Shown here piece after piece: positions 11,928-24,058 of a stretch of 64,000 nucleotides of DNA. The translations under genes and the position numbers were made by a program. The notes under the pieces were generated by a model. That model had not been told where the DNA came from. It did no database searches and worked only from the letters and a program-made list of their open reading frames with translations. Numbering within the stretch: the first letter of the stretch is position 1; each line of letters opens with the position of its first letter. This DNA is from Cadophora sp. MPI-SDFR-AT-0126 (taxonomy: Eukaryota > Ascomycota > Leotiomycetes > Helotiales > Ploettnerulaceae): the NCBI GenBank assembly GCA_020747065.1, contig JAGMVK010000011.1, positions 868,001 to 932,000 of the forward strand, given 5' to 3'.

Positions 11928-12157
11928 TAGGCAGTACGGCGTTAATTTCCAAATTAGAAAAGGATGGATATGCATTTCAGGCGTTATTAACACTGAGTCG
12001 GAAGTAACAATACCCAGGCCATGAATGCCAGCATCGTTGTCACGACAGCATGATCTATGGGTTGCCGTAACCCCCGGCTCCCTCCTGTACGTTGCAAAGA
12101 TTGGCTAACAGAGCCTTTTGAATTCCATACACTGACCAAACAGTGTCAAGACATAAA
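11928..12157. other. Convergent 3' spacer, UBP8 / EFM5
   Basis: This is a 230-base interval between two convergent stop codons. It should hold both polyadenylation regions. No gene is seen. Confidence 0.5.
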
Positions 12158-13192
12158 CTACTCCTGGCCTTTCCATTTCCATCTATGACACTCGAAATTT
12201 GCGTAGCAGAAAAACTCATTACTCAATCCTTTGGAGTGAACAGGCTCAAAAGTCGTAGTTACAATACCCTGTGGGCGATAAAGCTTGTTGATGAGCGTTT
12301 CCATCCTCTCTCCCGTGCAGAGAATAAGTCGAGAATCTGTAGATCTTTTTTCCGGTACTACTCCCCAAGACTTAGATAGCCATCGAACAGTCATAGCAGC
12401 TATGAAGACTCAGCTAATTCCAACGCTCGGATGTCAGAATCCATACCTTTGGTTTGACAATCTTCACTCAAGAAAGGAGGGTCACAGATAATGTGATCAA
12501 CACTCGCCTTCATGTCAGCTACATCTCGTCAGCTTTCGCTCCAAATATCCTGTCATGATAGTGAACTAACGTGGCAACTTCATAGGATCCTTGAAGTCAT
12601 AGAACACAAATTCTGGGAAGACCTCAAATCGTCTGTCGAACTCCAATAACCATAGTCTAGGCTTCTCACTCTCATCTTTGCCACTCGCAGCCTGTATCAT
12701 CTTAGTACCGACAATGGCAGCAATTCGAGGATAAAATCCCTCACCAAGATGTTCTTCAGCTGGACGAACACACTCGGGGCCGACACGACAGCAATGCTCG
12801 TTCCAGGTCCAGCAGCAAAGAGCAGTTCCTCGGCCAGTGCTTTTGCCGTCTCGTCTGAATACTTCACTCACATCCATTAGCATCCCCCTTTTCAGCTTGA
12901 TTTCTCTCATCCTCAAGATTTGAGCGGAAATTGGAATCACGAACCCAGAACTGCGATTCATTCCAATCCTCCGCAAAAGCATTCATACTTAAAGGCGAAG
13001 AGGACTTGGCATTCTTCTCGGCTTCTGCCTTCAGATCCTCGAACTGCTTTTCGTGAGCATCGCGTTCAGCGTAGAATTCTTTGAGAGCGGAGAGTGCGGA
13101 GCCCGAGAGAATGCTGAGATGGGTTAGTCGAGCTCTCTGAAGTATCTGAGAATGATCTCATACGGAGTTTCGTCTTCATCTGTGTCCTCCAT
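12158..13192 (-). CDS. EFM5: eEF1A lysine methyltransferase Efm5
   Basis: Efm5 is a class I, SAM-dependent protein-lysine methyltransferase that modifies translation elongation factor eEF1A (Lys79 in yeast). Six short exons rebuild the family. Exon 1 starts MEDTDEDETP. The next reads LSALKEFYAERDAHEKQFE to AEDWNESQFW. It continues YSDETAKALAEELLFAAGPG and VVSAPSVFVQLKNIL, then LWLLEFDRRFEVFPEFVFYD. The catalytic DPPF motif (HIICDPPFLSEDC) follows. The last exon carries MTVRWLSK, ILCTGERMETL, TTTFEP, and GLSNEFFCYANFEC. All introns are GT-AG with phases that keep the family sequence. An open frame extends upstream of the chosen ATG to about 13600, but that stretch does not resemble the family and looks like spacer. 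Confidence 0.9.
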
Positions 13193-13526
13193 TTTTGGTA
13201 TGTTTTGTGGTGTTGTGAGTTGGTTCTCAAATACCAAATGTTCCTCGTTTGGCGAGAAAATTTGGCGAGTCAGTCGCTGCCCAATGAGATTTAGGGGAAG
13301 CACGTCTGCAAACCTGTTTGCTTCATTCGAATAGTTGAATTTGTGAATCGGCACATAGGGACTGTTCGAGTAAGACAACTCGCCTCCTTCCGGACCTTTT
13401 ACGGCGTGCTCACATGACCGGGAACCAGTTGTTAAAACAAAAATATTGTCAAGTTCAAGGTTTTCAAGGTTTTCATATGTACAAATGCTATCCCACTCTA
13501 CATGCACACCAAAAAGGCCCTTTACT
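13193..13526. other. Spacer between complex I 40-kDa gene and EFM5
   Basis: This 334-base interval between two genes in the same orientation should hold the EFM5 promoter. It happens to be open in the EFM5 frame, but it carries no family-like sequence. Confidence 0.5.
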
Positions 13527-15095
13527 CTATTGGTCGTCAAGGACGTGCAGATATTTCTTCTCTTCCCTCTTCTCACGTTCTGTCGCTGGTGGCAAATCAT
13601 AGAAAGCAGCGCTGCGGTATCCTTGCTGCAAACAGGTTAAACATGCGTCTAGAATTGAGGAAATCGTCACGTACCAAGTAGTGGAAAGTTAGGCTGCTGA
13701 GCTCAGCGGGCTCAATTCCAAGGTCCTTGAATGTCTTCGCGGATGGATCAATGTACTGATCGATAAATTCTCTCTCAACCTCGTCGGCAGAGATTACTGG
13801 CCACCAAAGAGCTTTGTTCAATAGACCGGCAGTTGGCTTCAGGATGGATTTGGGAAGGTTGATGTGGCGACGGTGTTTGATGATTTCCTTGTCGACCAGT
13901 GCGGCGATCTCAGCGGTCGAGTAGTTCCTCGGGCCATAAAGCTCGTAAGTTTGCTCTGCAGTGCTGTCGTCGTGGAGCATCTTCTCGAGTGCCTCTCCAA
14001 CATCAATGGCCTGTGACCAGTCAGCCTTGTACACGTCTGAAGAACGACAGACTCACATGAACAGGCCAGTATCGCTCTCGCATGTGATTTGAAGTAAGCA
14101 CGTTTGTCACACCGGCAAGCTTGTGCAGTAATCGGTCTTCAAATCCGAAAAGAGGGGCGGGCCTAACGAGAGTAGTTTCTGGGAAGATGCTACGCACAAC
14201 AGCCTCGCCGCGTCCCTAAAAAGAACGTTAGTTTCGAGAGGCGGTCTTGTTTCAACGTCTACTGACCTTTGTTGCGAAAAACTCGGATGGAGAGTTGACA
14301 TTGGCATTGTACGAGGAGACATGGATGAACCGATCAACGTCATACTTTGCTACTGCTTCCGCAATTCTTTCGGCACCTTCGACGTGGACGTCCTCCAGAT
14401 CAAAGTTCCTAAAACTGTTAGAACTTTTTCCTTCATCCAGCCTTCAAAACGTACTTCGTAGGGTACATTCGTCCGACCAAGTTGTAGACCACATCGGAAT
14501 GTCTAACACTCTCTTCAAGAGATTGTGTATTCCTAAGATCATATTCCTGGAAATTTGTTCAGCCAAAATCTCCCCAGGATTGCTTTTCAACCCTACCATA
14601 AACACGACCCGGCCCAAGTCTCCGGCAACCTTCAAATGACGCTTTGCCATTTCCTCGCGGAAAGGTACAATGACGGTACAACCTTGTCGGGCTATTCCAC
14701 CAACAGTCAGTCTCGAATTCCTGCGAGCATAAAATTATGGGTAGCGCAGCGCACCAAGTCTATTGACAATATATCTTCCCAGAAACCCCGTTGCACCGAA
14801 CACCGTCACCGTGTGTCCTAATAACCTTTATTAGTCCGGCTCTTTGGTCCTCGTATAGCTTCCAATTTACCTCCAAGAGATGATCTGTAACAGCACAAGT
14901 CAGAGCGAGGTCATTGGCCGATAGAAGAAGAAGTACTGACCTTCCACCTTGTGTCCGAATAATTGGTTTGCCAGTTCTCGTGATAGTAACATCGCTGATG
15001 TGCCGTCTGTGAGAGGTGTTGCTGGCAGAGCTGCGCGCCAGCCGCACGGCAGTCCGGAGACGATTCATACTCGACGGACTGCAGGACTTCTGCAT
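13527..15095 (-). CDS. nuo-40: NADH dehydrogenase (complex I) 40-kDa subunit, NDUFA9-like
   Basis: This is an accessory subunit of mitochondrial complex I (NDUFA9 in animals, 40-kDa or nuo-40 in fungi), an atypical short-chain dehydrogenase that binds a nucleotide at the membrane-arm junction. The N-terminus is a basic mitochondrial presequence (NRLRTAVRLARSSA). After RTQGG, a 14-nt micro-exon (14884-14871) supplies SSLG. The nucleotide loop VFGATGFLGRYIV follows, then LARQGCTVIVPFRE, VVYNLVGR, RFIHVSSYNAN, TLVRPAPLFG, and near the end FHYL joined to QGYRSAAFYD. Several GT-AG introns were placed by frame continuity, including a 46-nt one that joins PVH to AIDVGEALEKM. The first ATG (15095) was used; a second at 15068 starts MNRLR and is equally plausible. 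Confidence 0.9.
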
Positions 15096-15447
15096 CGTTA
15101 CGGTCGATCTCGAAATCAATTGACTGCTGTTGTGGAGATACTTCCCGTCTGGAGGAGCGATGAGGTTATTACCAACCCTTGTCAGTCTGTCTTGGAGCTG
15201 AAATGACGCTAGACTTATCAGGGACTGGCACAGTGCAGCTCCGCCAAAAGGCTTCCAGGTCGGACGGAGTACACGCGCGAAACTCCAGCCTGGTGGTTTG
15301 ACTTTGGACATCAACATCCAAACTTCAACTGAACTTCACCTATTACCTCTGTTCTCGCCTCGAACCAAGCTTTACTGCCCGGTCCTATACATGACGAGCT
15401 GAGGCTACTCGAAAGTAAATACAGAGAGAGGTTCCTTTCCTGCAGCC
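15096..15447. promoter_or_regulatory. Shared divergent promoter, nuo-40 / RPN9
   Basis: A 352-base interval separates the divergent start codons of a complex I subunit and a proteasome subunit. I looked for the yeast proteasome element GGTGGCAAA and did not see it. Confidence 0.55.
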
Positions 15448-16689
15448 ATGAACAACGTCGACATCCCGCAATTTCTGGAAGAGCAGCGGGATAATGCCCC
15501 TGCTGAGCTGCAACATCTGTATCTCGATTTCGAAGATCTATGGGAGCGCAAGCTGTGGCATCAGTTGACCGATACCCTCATACAATTTTTCAATCACAAA
15601 GAAAGCGCCCCTCAACGATTAGCCTTCTACAAGACATTTATTCTCACCTTTGCCGACAAGATCAACCAGCTCAAGCTTGTTACCTTGGCCTTGAGCGCAG
15701 CTTCGCAATGCAAAGGTAGGGGTTAATTTGCCAATTATCTAGACCTCAGCTAATTTGATCTGCAGACAGTGAAGAGCGCCTGGCTTTCCTTACCGCAGCA
15801 GCAAACAAAGTCAATAATCCCAACTCACAGGATGCCTATGTTTACGCCACCGTCGCTGTAGCTACCGTGAAGCTCGAGCTAAAGGATCTGGAGGGAGCAA
15901 GAAAGGACTTGGACAAGTCGGAGAAGATCTTGGATAACTTTGACTCTGTCGAGACGATTGTGCATGCAGCATTCTACCGTGTCAACGCCGAATATTACCA
16001 GGTTTGTCTTATTTATGGAAAGATCGAGAGCCCAGCTAATCATCATACAGTCTAAACTCGAGTTTGCGTCCTACTACCGCAATGCCCTCCTCTACCTCGC
16101 GTGTATTGACGTTGCCGATTTGTCCCCCGCCGAGCGCAGAAGCCGGGCTTATGATCTTGCTATCGCAGCCTTGGTCTCAGATACGATTTACAACTTCGGT
16201 GAATTGCTGTTACATCCAATCCTGGACGACTTGAAGAAGGATGACATCTGGCTTTATGACCTTCTGTTCGCTTTCAACCGTGGAGATCTTGCTGCGTACG
16301 ATGTTCTTGCTGGCCACATTTCCTCCAATAATCTCCTCGCAGAGCATGGTGATGGACTGAGACAGAAGATCTATTTGGCTGCTTTGACCGAGACTGTTTT
16401 TCGAAGACCTCCCCACGACCGTGAGATGTCTTTCCGTACCATTGCTGAGGAGACCAAGGTTCGACCAGACGAGATCGAGCACTTGATTATGAAGGCATTG
16501 AGCTTGGGACTATTGAGAGGAAGCATTGACCAGGTAGATGAGATTGCGCGGATCAACTGGGTACAGCCCAAGGTGTTGGACATGAAGCAAATTGACAATA
16601 TGCGATTAAGACTTGAGGAATGGGACTCAAGCGTCAACCAACTGGGCAACTGGATCGAGTCGAAGGGCCAGGATGTTTGGGCCGCGTGA
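15448..16689 (+). CDS. RPN9: 26S proteasome lid subunit Rpn9 (PSMD13)
   Basis: Rpn9 is a PCI-domain scaffold subunit of the 19S lid of the 26S proteasome. Three exons read 15448-15715, 15766-16001 and 16051-16689, giving 380 residues, close to the usual length. The N-terminus (MNNVDIPQFLEEQRD) leads into helical repeats (FEDLWERKLWHQLTD; KLELKDLEGARKDLDKSEKI). The C-terminal PCI winged helix contains FRTIAEETKVRPDEIEHLI, then LGLLRGSIDQVDE, WVQPKVLD, and the closing helix ending GQDVWAA. Both introns are GT-AG in consistent phase. The 3' end converges on GAA1. Confidence 0.95.
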
Positions 16690-17127
16690 TTTAGAACGGC
16701 ATGGCGTCTGGGCATGGTGACAACGGGCTGGGATGTACAATAGAGCTCTCTAAGCATGAGACAGGCATTTGCCCTCACACATGAGATACCTCCACCATTA
16801 GGCCATAAGGTTAGCATTTGTAATCAAAAGAACTTTCTACGGATGATTTGCTCTTGACCCTTTCATAATAAGGATCTGAAGATGACACTCGTTCCAAAGC
16901 AAATTCAGTGTTGAATCTTGACGAGAGTGGGAAGCATCTCGTGTTGAGAGCCAAAATTTGGTCATTTTGAGGAAGTTTGATAGCCTTGTATCAGAAGGAG
17001 ACATCGAGAATCGCGCGGAGAACATGAAGGATGTGTGAAAGGGTCTTGGTATAAAAGTTGTCAAGTAGTAGAGAGTTATGCTCGACGTCTCGGTGATTAC
17101 ATTTCTCTATTGACGTACATATTCCGA
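16690..17127. other. Convergent 3' spacer, RPN9 / GAA1
   Basis: This is a 438-base interval between two convergent stop codons. Short frames on both strands have no family features. It should contain both 3' UTRs. Confidence 0.5.
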
Positions 17128-19182
17128 TTACTCTTTCGCTGCCTCCGCTTCCCCTTTTCCATCCTCCTCCTCCCTCGGCTTCCCGAACAGCAAAATCATG
17201 CCTACAACCCAGGCCGGCCACCAAACACACCAGACCACAACCTGAGTGTTCATATTCCAAACATCCCACCCAAAGGCAGCCTGTTTCAAAACCTGCCCAA
17301 TGCGCAATCCCCAATGCCATGATCCAGCCACTACCACCGTTGTAGGTGCCAGCAGAGTCAATAAACAGGCCAGAACAATCGCAATGATAGGATGCTTTGG
17401 GAGAGGTTGGATATAGGTTAAGGGAGCGGACAAGAGACCTACAAGGAAGGCGAGGGAGAAGTTGAGGGTGGCGAGGGCGGAGAGAAACATTCCGAGGAGG
17501 AGTAAGGAGAACGCTTTTATGAGCGTGTACTGTTGAGCGGTGGGAGCGAAGTAGTGAATAAGGCTGTTGGAGATGAGGAAGGGCAGGATGCAGTTCAGGA
17601 AGGTTGTGAAAATAAACACAGGTTGTAGCATCTAGAAAATGTAAGTTCCCGTTTTCAGATCAAAAATTGAAGTAGCTTACTTCTTGAGGTGCGTGGTTGA
17701 AGATGAAAAGGGGTAGAACTCCTAGCAATTGAAGGCCAGCTACCAGGGCTAAAGGTAGAAATAGTTCACGTTCTCGTACTGTCACAAATTCCTCTGGAAC
17801 GAGGGCTTTGGCATCCCCTCCTTTCTCCGAAACCAATTGTGTTGTTGCTCCTTTCTTGCCAAATGCCCTTGGTGAACTCTTGGGCGATCCGCTCTTGATC
17901 CAGAGGAAGATCGCCATAATGGTGAAGTTGACAGCCACCAGCATGGCACTTGGTAAGTAAGTGCCAATACTGACAAAGCGGCTAGACTGCATAAGTAGGT
18001 AGAAGAAGAAGCTCTGGTGCAGGTGCTCCAGTAAGTTGTTCAAGCTGCGGAAGGTGCTTTCGATGACTCTACCCATTGCCATTTCGTCTTGCCATCCATC
18101 TCCAAAGGGCTGCAATGTGATAGCATCGACGTGGTACGGAATGAAGCTGCTGTGAGGCCCAGATGCGTAGCCAAGGCCTTGCTTTAACATCCCTCGAAGC
18201 ATGGTCTGAAGCCGGTCCTGGTAGCTGTCCGGATTCTTCCACATTTTCTGAATAGATACTCCAATACCCATTTGACCGCTTGCAATAGAAACTACCGTAT
18301 TTAGGAGATCCAAATTGGGAAGCTGACCATTGGTCCCATCATAGACAACATGAATGGACTCGAATCGGTGGTCGAATGGGTAGTCAATAACCACCGCTCC
18401 TTGCAGCGCTCCACTCTTCAAGGAAAGAGGCTCGATAGCTGGAGATTGGTGCGTATCATGGTATGCATCGACCCAAGCCTGCGGTCCAGCTGTGCTGTCC
18501 GCTGTGATGAGGAAAATGATATCCTTTGACCAAAGAGACCATCTCTTGAAATACCGGGCCAACGTGAGAACGAGGGCTACTCCGCTCCGATTGAGCTCCT
18601 CTTCGATATTCTTCCAAGCTCCTACAAGCACAATGGCTTCCGTGGCATCTCCTCTCGGAGCGTGAAGAATGGCGTATATGTTCTCCCCTGAATATGTTTC
18701 GCCGGCAGACTTGTACTCGTAGTTTTGCCTCGCAACCTTCAGGCCGGAGGCCTTAAAGAATTCTTCCAGCTTGTCATTTACCCTGTGATTCCGTCAGTCC
18801 GAAGTTTGGCAAGTGTGCCTTGGATCAATACTCCATGTTGCTCTTCCCCTCCAGTGCGTCAACCTCGTGCTTGTACCCTCGAAACACATTCTGGTCACTC
18901 CCAGCGAAATATGTATGAACTTGGCCCGGCAGCAGAGCGTTCTCTGAGATGTATGTCTTTCGTGAATAGTCGTCTAGAGGTAGGACAAGCAGCCATGCAA
19001 CGCCAACAATTATGCAGAGAAAGGACAGGTATGGGGGTAGCTTGAGGAGGAATGGATTGTGCCGCAGCAAAACACCAGAAGCTGTAAATCGTTAGAGATT
19101 GTGCTTCAAGCGTAAGGAAGTCACTTGCATAATAGAGAGACCATGTTCTAGGAGCGAATTGCGTTGACAGTCGGTTGCGCAT
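17128..19182 (-). CDS. GAA1: GPI transamidase subunit Gaa1
   Basis: Gaa1 is the ER-membrane subunit of the GPI transamidase that joins the preassembled GPI anchor to the C-terminus of secreted proteins. Four exons read 19182-19125, 19081-18832, 18782-17681 and 17631-17128, giving 637 residues, typical for the family. After a short cytoplasmic N-terminus there is a first membrane helix (YLSFLCIIVGVAWLLVLPL). A large lumenal M28-peptidase-like domain follows (GENIYAILHAPRGDATEAIV; GVALVLTLARYFKRW; DIIFLITAD; YPFDHRFESIHVVYDG; GPHSSFIPYHVDAITLQPFG). About six C-terminal helices follow. A lysine- and serine-rich cytosolic loop lies before LFLPLALVAGLQLLGVLPL. Its product would serve the GPI-anchored GAS protein encoded 16 kb to the right, although clustering by function is not implied. 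Confidence 0.92.
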
Positions 19183-19487
19183 TTTGATGTTTCTTCAAGT
19201 TCCCAGTGAAGTCGCAGTCGCGCTTCTGAATGCAGACGCGATTGGCAACCCACTCCACATACATATTAGACTCCACATCCAAGGGGATTTCATCGGATCG
19301 GAAACACTTTCAGAAGTCAACCGACCTAGAACCCCAATACAAAGTATCAAAAAACTTCATCAATTATCTATAATCACGAAGGTGGCCAATGGCATTGCCC
19401 AATATTCCAGCAAAACCCCACGTCCAACGCCGAACTATGCCTGGTCTTTTTACAAAAGTTTACATGATTCTCGAGCTATTCTCCTCT
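19183..19487. other. Spacer between RBD2 and GAA1
   Basis: This 305-base interval contains the GAA1 promoter side and the RBD2 3' flank. No gene is seen. Confidence 0.5.
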
Positions 19488-20539
19488 TCAAGGCCCTAAT
19501 CTCTGCGAGCTAGCCACATAGCCTAAAGCAATATCACCAGACCCTGACATGCTTGGGTTCGTGGTGGGAAGTACTCCATATCGTCCATATGTCTTTTGGT
19601 CGACCGAAACATAATGTGGGAGTCTCCCAAGTAGATTAAGCTTTCCTTCTATCCAGCGTAGAGCCTTTTCTGGTGGAGCGAGAAATTTGAGATATCCAAG
19701 ACCCCCTGAATAGTCAACATTGGATTGTTAATAAGGACACAATAAACACTCACATCCGTAGCCGAAGGCAAGTCCGCAGATATGTCCTAGAAAACTTGTA
19801 TTTGGTACCAGCACTGATACGAATAGCACCATGACAAACGGTGTGATCCATGTTGGTATTTGTGTCGTCCCAAGCATGAAGTATGGATTCGATTTGTACG
19901 TCTTGACAGCCTCCATTGCAACCAAAGTAAAGACCCAGATACTACTTTTCAGTCAACAGAGTCCTCAGCCTCAGCGTATAAATTCTAACCTTGCTCCAAG
20001 GATCGTCGTGTTCATGTGAAAGATTGCTCTCTCGATGAACGTGTACAGAAGCGCCGGAATCGTGGAAAGAGCTGATAGTCCTGTCAGCATTCTGCCACGC
20101 AAGATAAAAGATCTCCAAAGGACGTAAAATAACATACCTCCCATGAAAAGTGCTAATGTCGTGAGGGTCCCATGTTCTGCCTCAAATCGTTCAAGTAGTG
20201 GTGTCAAGGCCAATATGTTCATTAAAGCGTGGAAGAAGCCTGCGTGTACGAGTGGAAAGGTATTTGTCCTATACACTGCAGAGCCGAATGCATTAGCCAG
20301 TATCCATGTAGAGAAATGGTACATGATATAATGAGTATTTCGAAGAGGGTTCACAAACTAGTGCTCAGTCCAATCTCGTCTGGTATTAAAGCTCCCCATT
20401 TCTGCACATCCCAAACAGACTGTATACTCGCAATCCAGAGCACTATGATGACAAGAATGATGCCCCGAGTAAATAGAGGAAGGCGGAAAATGTACGAGCG
20501 CATTCTAGCCGCAGAAAATTGCGGAAGACTGGGTGCCAT
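19488..20539 (-). CDS. RBD2: Rhomboid-type intramembrane serine protease Rbd2
   Basis: Rbd2 is a Golgi rhomboid protease; in fission yeast and Aspergillus it cleaves the sterol-regulatory transcription factor SREBP. Five exons were joined, giving about 271 residues. Membrane segments and conserved blocks run in order: FTRGIILVIIVLW, LSTMYRTNTFPLVHAGFFH, LTTLALFMGG, LSALSTIPALLYTFIERAI, the catalytic-serine block ILGASIWVF, TQIPTWITPFVMVL, the catalytic-histidine block FLGHICGLAFGYG, and the tail block LNLLGRLPHYVSVDQK. The catalytic serine codon is split by an intron (donor at 19989). Two acceptors three bases apart (ending 19945 and 19942) give GASSIW or GASIW. GASIW matches the form I recall for fungal homologues. 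The stop is TGA at 19490-19488, following RLGP. Confidence 0.9.
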
Positions 20540-21367
20540 TGCTGAGAGCGAGTGTTGTCGTCAACGGTCAAAGTAGTGGCTTCTATACGGATAGACTTTT
20601 GCACAGCTCGGCGATTGAGGTTCGAGGAACTTTACTTTAAAGTTTAGACTGTTGCAGAAACTGTCGTCAACATCGTTGTCGCTGTTGTTGTTGTTGTTGT
20701 TGTCGCAAGAGACCGTACTTTTTGATTGCCGGAGCAAGAGGGACCTGTGCTCGGGAGGACAACTACAGTGAAAAGTCGCTTACTGCGAGTATCCCTGTAA
20801 CTCGAGCTCGAGGCTGAGGGCGCTGTATGAGTATGTGAACATATCCCCATCACTTGACCACAGTGATACTAATTTCTGGAACCAATGAATTGATCTAACA
20901 AATCCTCACACTATGGAAATATAAAGCACGTTTCATAGTTAAAATATATGAAGTGAAAATTCGAAGTCATCTCTGGTATATACTTACTTTGGATCGTGGG
21001 CTATCTTCTCTGGATCTAATCGCTATCTTACATGGGCTATGACTTAATTTGACATGGCTTAATTGGACCTTTAATTCAATACTGGCCACGGAGTAGTTGG
21101 AGCAGTTCGTCCTTCGGCATTTTTGCGGCTTCTCAATCCCTAGATGCTAGTTGTCTTTGGCAATAGTAACACTAGACTAGTCTTGAGAACTTAAATGCCT
21201 TACGCGGGATATCACGCGAATAATTGCACGAAACAATTGGGGTATATGTTTTGGACTCGGTAATTACAAGTAGGAAAAATGCATTGATACTTAGGGAAGC
21301 GCACCAGACCATTCGCAAAATAATTACAGAGGCGTTAAAAACAACCGAACACCAGCCTTCCCATCCT
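20540..21367. other. Spacer between aconitase and RBD2
   Basis: This 828-base interval holds no supported gene. It includes a GTT trinucleotide run at about 20683-20703 and AT-rich sequence downstream of aconitase. Confidence 0.5.
20683..20703. repeat. GTT trinucleotide microsatellite
   Basis: About seven GTT units lie in non-coding sequence upstream of RBD2. Confidence 0.8.
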
Positions 21368-24058
21368 TTACGACGCTTGGGCCTTTGCCATCGTGTTCAA
21401 AGCCGAACCATTCTTGAACCACTCAATCTGAGGAGCATTGAAGGTGTGTGCCAACTGAATGTCGAAAGTCTTTCCGTCCTTGGGGTGCACTCTAAGGGTC
21501 ATTGGCTTTCCAACCTCAAGTTCTGTAGCGAGCAGATCAACCTTATCGTCTGGCTGGATCTTGTCGTAATCCGCGGGGTCAATGAAGGTCAATGGAAGCA
21601 TACCTTGCTTCTTCAAGTTGGTTTCGTGGATACGAGCGAAGGAGCGGACGATGATGGCAATGCCTCCCAAATGTCTGGGTTCCAAAGCAGCGTGTTCTCT
21701 CGAACTTCCTTCTCCATAATTCCAGTCACCAATGACAACCCACGGGATGCCCTTCTTCTTGTAGTCTCTGGCAGTGGCGGGAACGGCATCGAATTCTCCA
21801 GTGGTGAAGTTCTGGACCTTGTTTGCCTCGCCATTGGCGGCGTTGGTGGCCCCAATCAACATGTTGTTTGAGATGTTGTCGAGATGTCCACGGTACTTCA
21901 ACCATGGGCCGGCCATAGAGATGTGATCGGTGGTGGTTTTGCCTTGGCACTTGATGAGGATAGGAATGTCCGTGAAATCCTTTCCGTTCCACGGTTTGAA
22001 AGGCTCAAGAAGTTGAAGTCTGTCACTAGTAGGAGAAACTGCAACGCTGACGGCGTCCCGCTCCGCAGGAGGAGCCTGGTAGGTGTCTTGTCCTGGGTCA
22101 TATCCTCTTGATGGCAAACTAGCACCAGACGGGGGGGACAACAAGAACTCATTCCCATCTTTATCTTTGAGTTTATCAGTGAGCGGGTTGAAATGCAAGC
22201 TCCCTGCAATGGTCATAGCCACGACAAGGTCTGGAGACGCAACGAATGAGTGAGTGGCGGGGTTGGCATCGTTACGGCCAGTGAAGTTTCGGTTGTAGGA
22301 AGAGATGATCGAGTTCGCCTCGCCTTTCTTGACATCCTTACGGTCCCATTGGCCAATGCTGTTTAAGAAGTTAGAATGTATAGGCATTACTTCCGGAGCC
22401 TAGAGCATTAGTGTGGACTTACCAGGGTCCACAGGCGTTAGCCAATACCATGCCACCAAATTCTTCGAAAGTTTGAAGCTGGCCGTCACGCTCAATTGTG
22501 GCCCGAATTTGCTCGGAACCTGGAGTAACTGTAAAGAGAGACTTGGCCTTGACACCGTGGTCCAAAGCATCCCGGGCAATTGAAGCTCCGCGGGACATAT
22601 CCTCATATGAGGAGTTTGTGCAGGAACCAATCAAACCGACTTTCAATTCCTCGGGCCAGTTGTTGGCCTTAACAGCCTCACTAAACTTGGAGATTGGGGT
22701 TGCAAGATCGGGAGTGAATGGGCCGTTGATGTGTGGCTCAAGCTCGGAGAGGTTAATCTCAATCAGCTCATCGTACTGTGCGCCCTCGTCCTCTCTAAGT
22801 TCATGTGCGTAGACACGGGCGAAGTCACCAATGTTCTTTCTCTTTGTAGCCGCGAGGTAGTCGTACATTCGATCGTTGAAGGGGAAGAGGGATGTGGTCT
22901 AATCAGTCAGTACGGCAGCCATGGATATGAGAGGGTCACACACAGCTCCGATTTCAGCTCCCATGTTGCCTGTAATCGTTAGTTTGCAAAGGTACCCATG
23001 AACAGACAAGGACTTACAGATCGTTCCCATTCCTGTTGCAGAAATCGTATTTGTTCCCGGGCCGCTGTGGAAAGTCAGTATTCGATCATCCAATGTCATA
23101 AAAAATATTTAGTGACATAGAGGGTTAGTCTAGACTAACAAGTACTCAACAATAGCACCAGTTCCTCCCTTGACAGTGAGGATGCCAGCAACCTTGAGGA
23201 TGATGTCTATTAGCCAATTAGCATGATGTCCTCGTGATAATACGAAAGAATGTGACGTACCCTTCGGAGTAGCCCAGCCAGAAAGTTGTCCGGTAAGCTT
23301 CACACCAATAACCTTTGGTGCCTTCAATTCCCAGGGTAGGCCGGCCATAACATCGACAGCATCAGCTCCTCCAACACCGATAGCAGCCACTGCGGGTGGT
23401 CAGAATTTGCTCGTTGTGGAGATGTATGATATAACTTACTGCCCAAACCACCAGCATTGGGAGTATGCGAATCGGTACCGATCAAGAGACCACCAGGGAA
23501 AGCGTAGTTCTCGAGAATAATCTGATGAATGATTCCAGATCCAGGTTTCCAGAAACCAATATTGTATTTCGCGCAAGATGTGGACAAGAAGTCGTAGACC
23601 TCCTTGTTGATTTCCTGAGCTCGTGCAAGATCCTTTTCGCCACCAACCTGCGCCTCGATCAAATGATCACAGTGAACTGTCGTGGGGTTTGCAACAGATG
23701 GCATACCGGCAGACATGAACTGCAGGATGGCCATTTGAGCTGTGGCATCCTGGCATGCAACACGATCTGGTCGAAGCTTGAGGTAGGAGACACCACGTTC
23801 GATCTCTTGGCCGTGAGGGTCGTCAAGATGGGAGTAGAGAATCTTCTCGGCGTACGCAAGAGGGCGATTCAACCTTGAGCGGACAATGGCGAGGTTCTCA
23901 GACATCTTCTTGTAGTTAATGTAGTTCGACTTCTCGTGCACGTTCTGGGGAACTTTTTGATCCAGAGGCGAATCACTGACAGTCGCCATGCGGCGAATGC
24001 CATGAGCAATTGCTCGCCGCTGGGTAGCAGCGAAGAGCTGTCGCGAGGTGGAAAGCAT
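21368..24058 (-). CDS. ACO1: Mitochondrial aconitate hydratase
   Basis: Aconitase interconverts citrate and isocitrate in the mitochondrial TCA cycle, using a 4Fe-4S cluster; yeast Aco1 also binds mitochondrial DNA. The N-terminus is a mitochondrial presequence ([20 protein letters not shown]). Substrate-site blocks include [19 protein letters not shown] and [15 protein letters not shown]. Cluster ligands are the cysteine in [17 protein letters not shown] and the two in LANACGPC, the last joined across an intron to IGQWDRKDV. The C-terminal swivel domain carries [19 protein letters not shown] and [21 protein letters not shown]. Seven exons were placed by continuous family sequence, including a 26-nt micro-exon encoding most of CNMGAEIGA. 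All key residues are intact. The start is the first ATG before the presequence, and the length (about 780 residues) is normal. Confidence 0.96.

Noticed and set aside
13193..13600. Upstream extension of EFM5 in an open frame to 13600
   Set aside because: The extension overlaps the last exon of nuo-40 in another frame and has no resemblance to Efm5 N-termini; the conserved start is MEDTDEDE at 13192.
14026..14060. A 20-22 nt intron in nuo-40
   Set aside because: Too short for a spliceosomal intron; a 46-nt GT-AG intron with a GGCTGACT branch joins PVH to AIDVGEALE and restores the family sequence.
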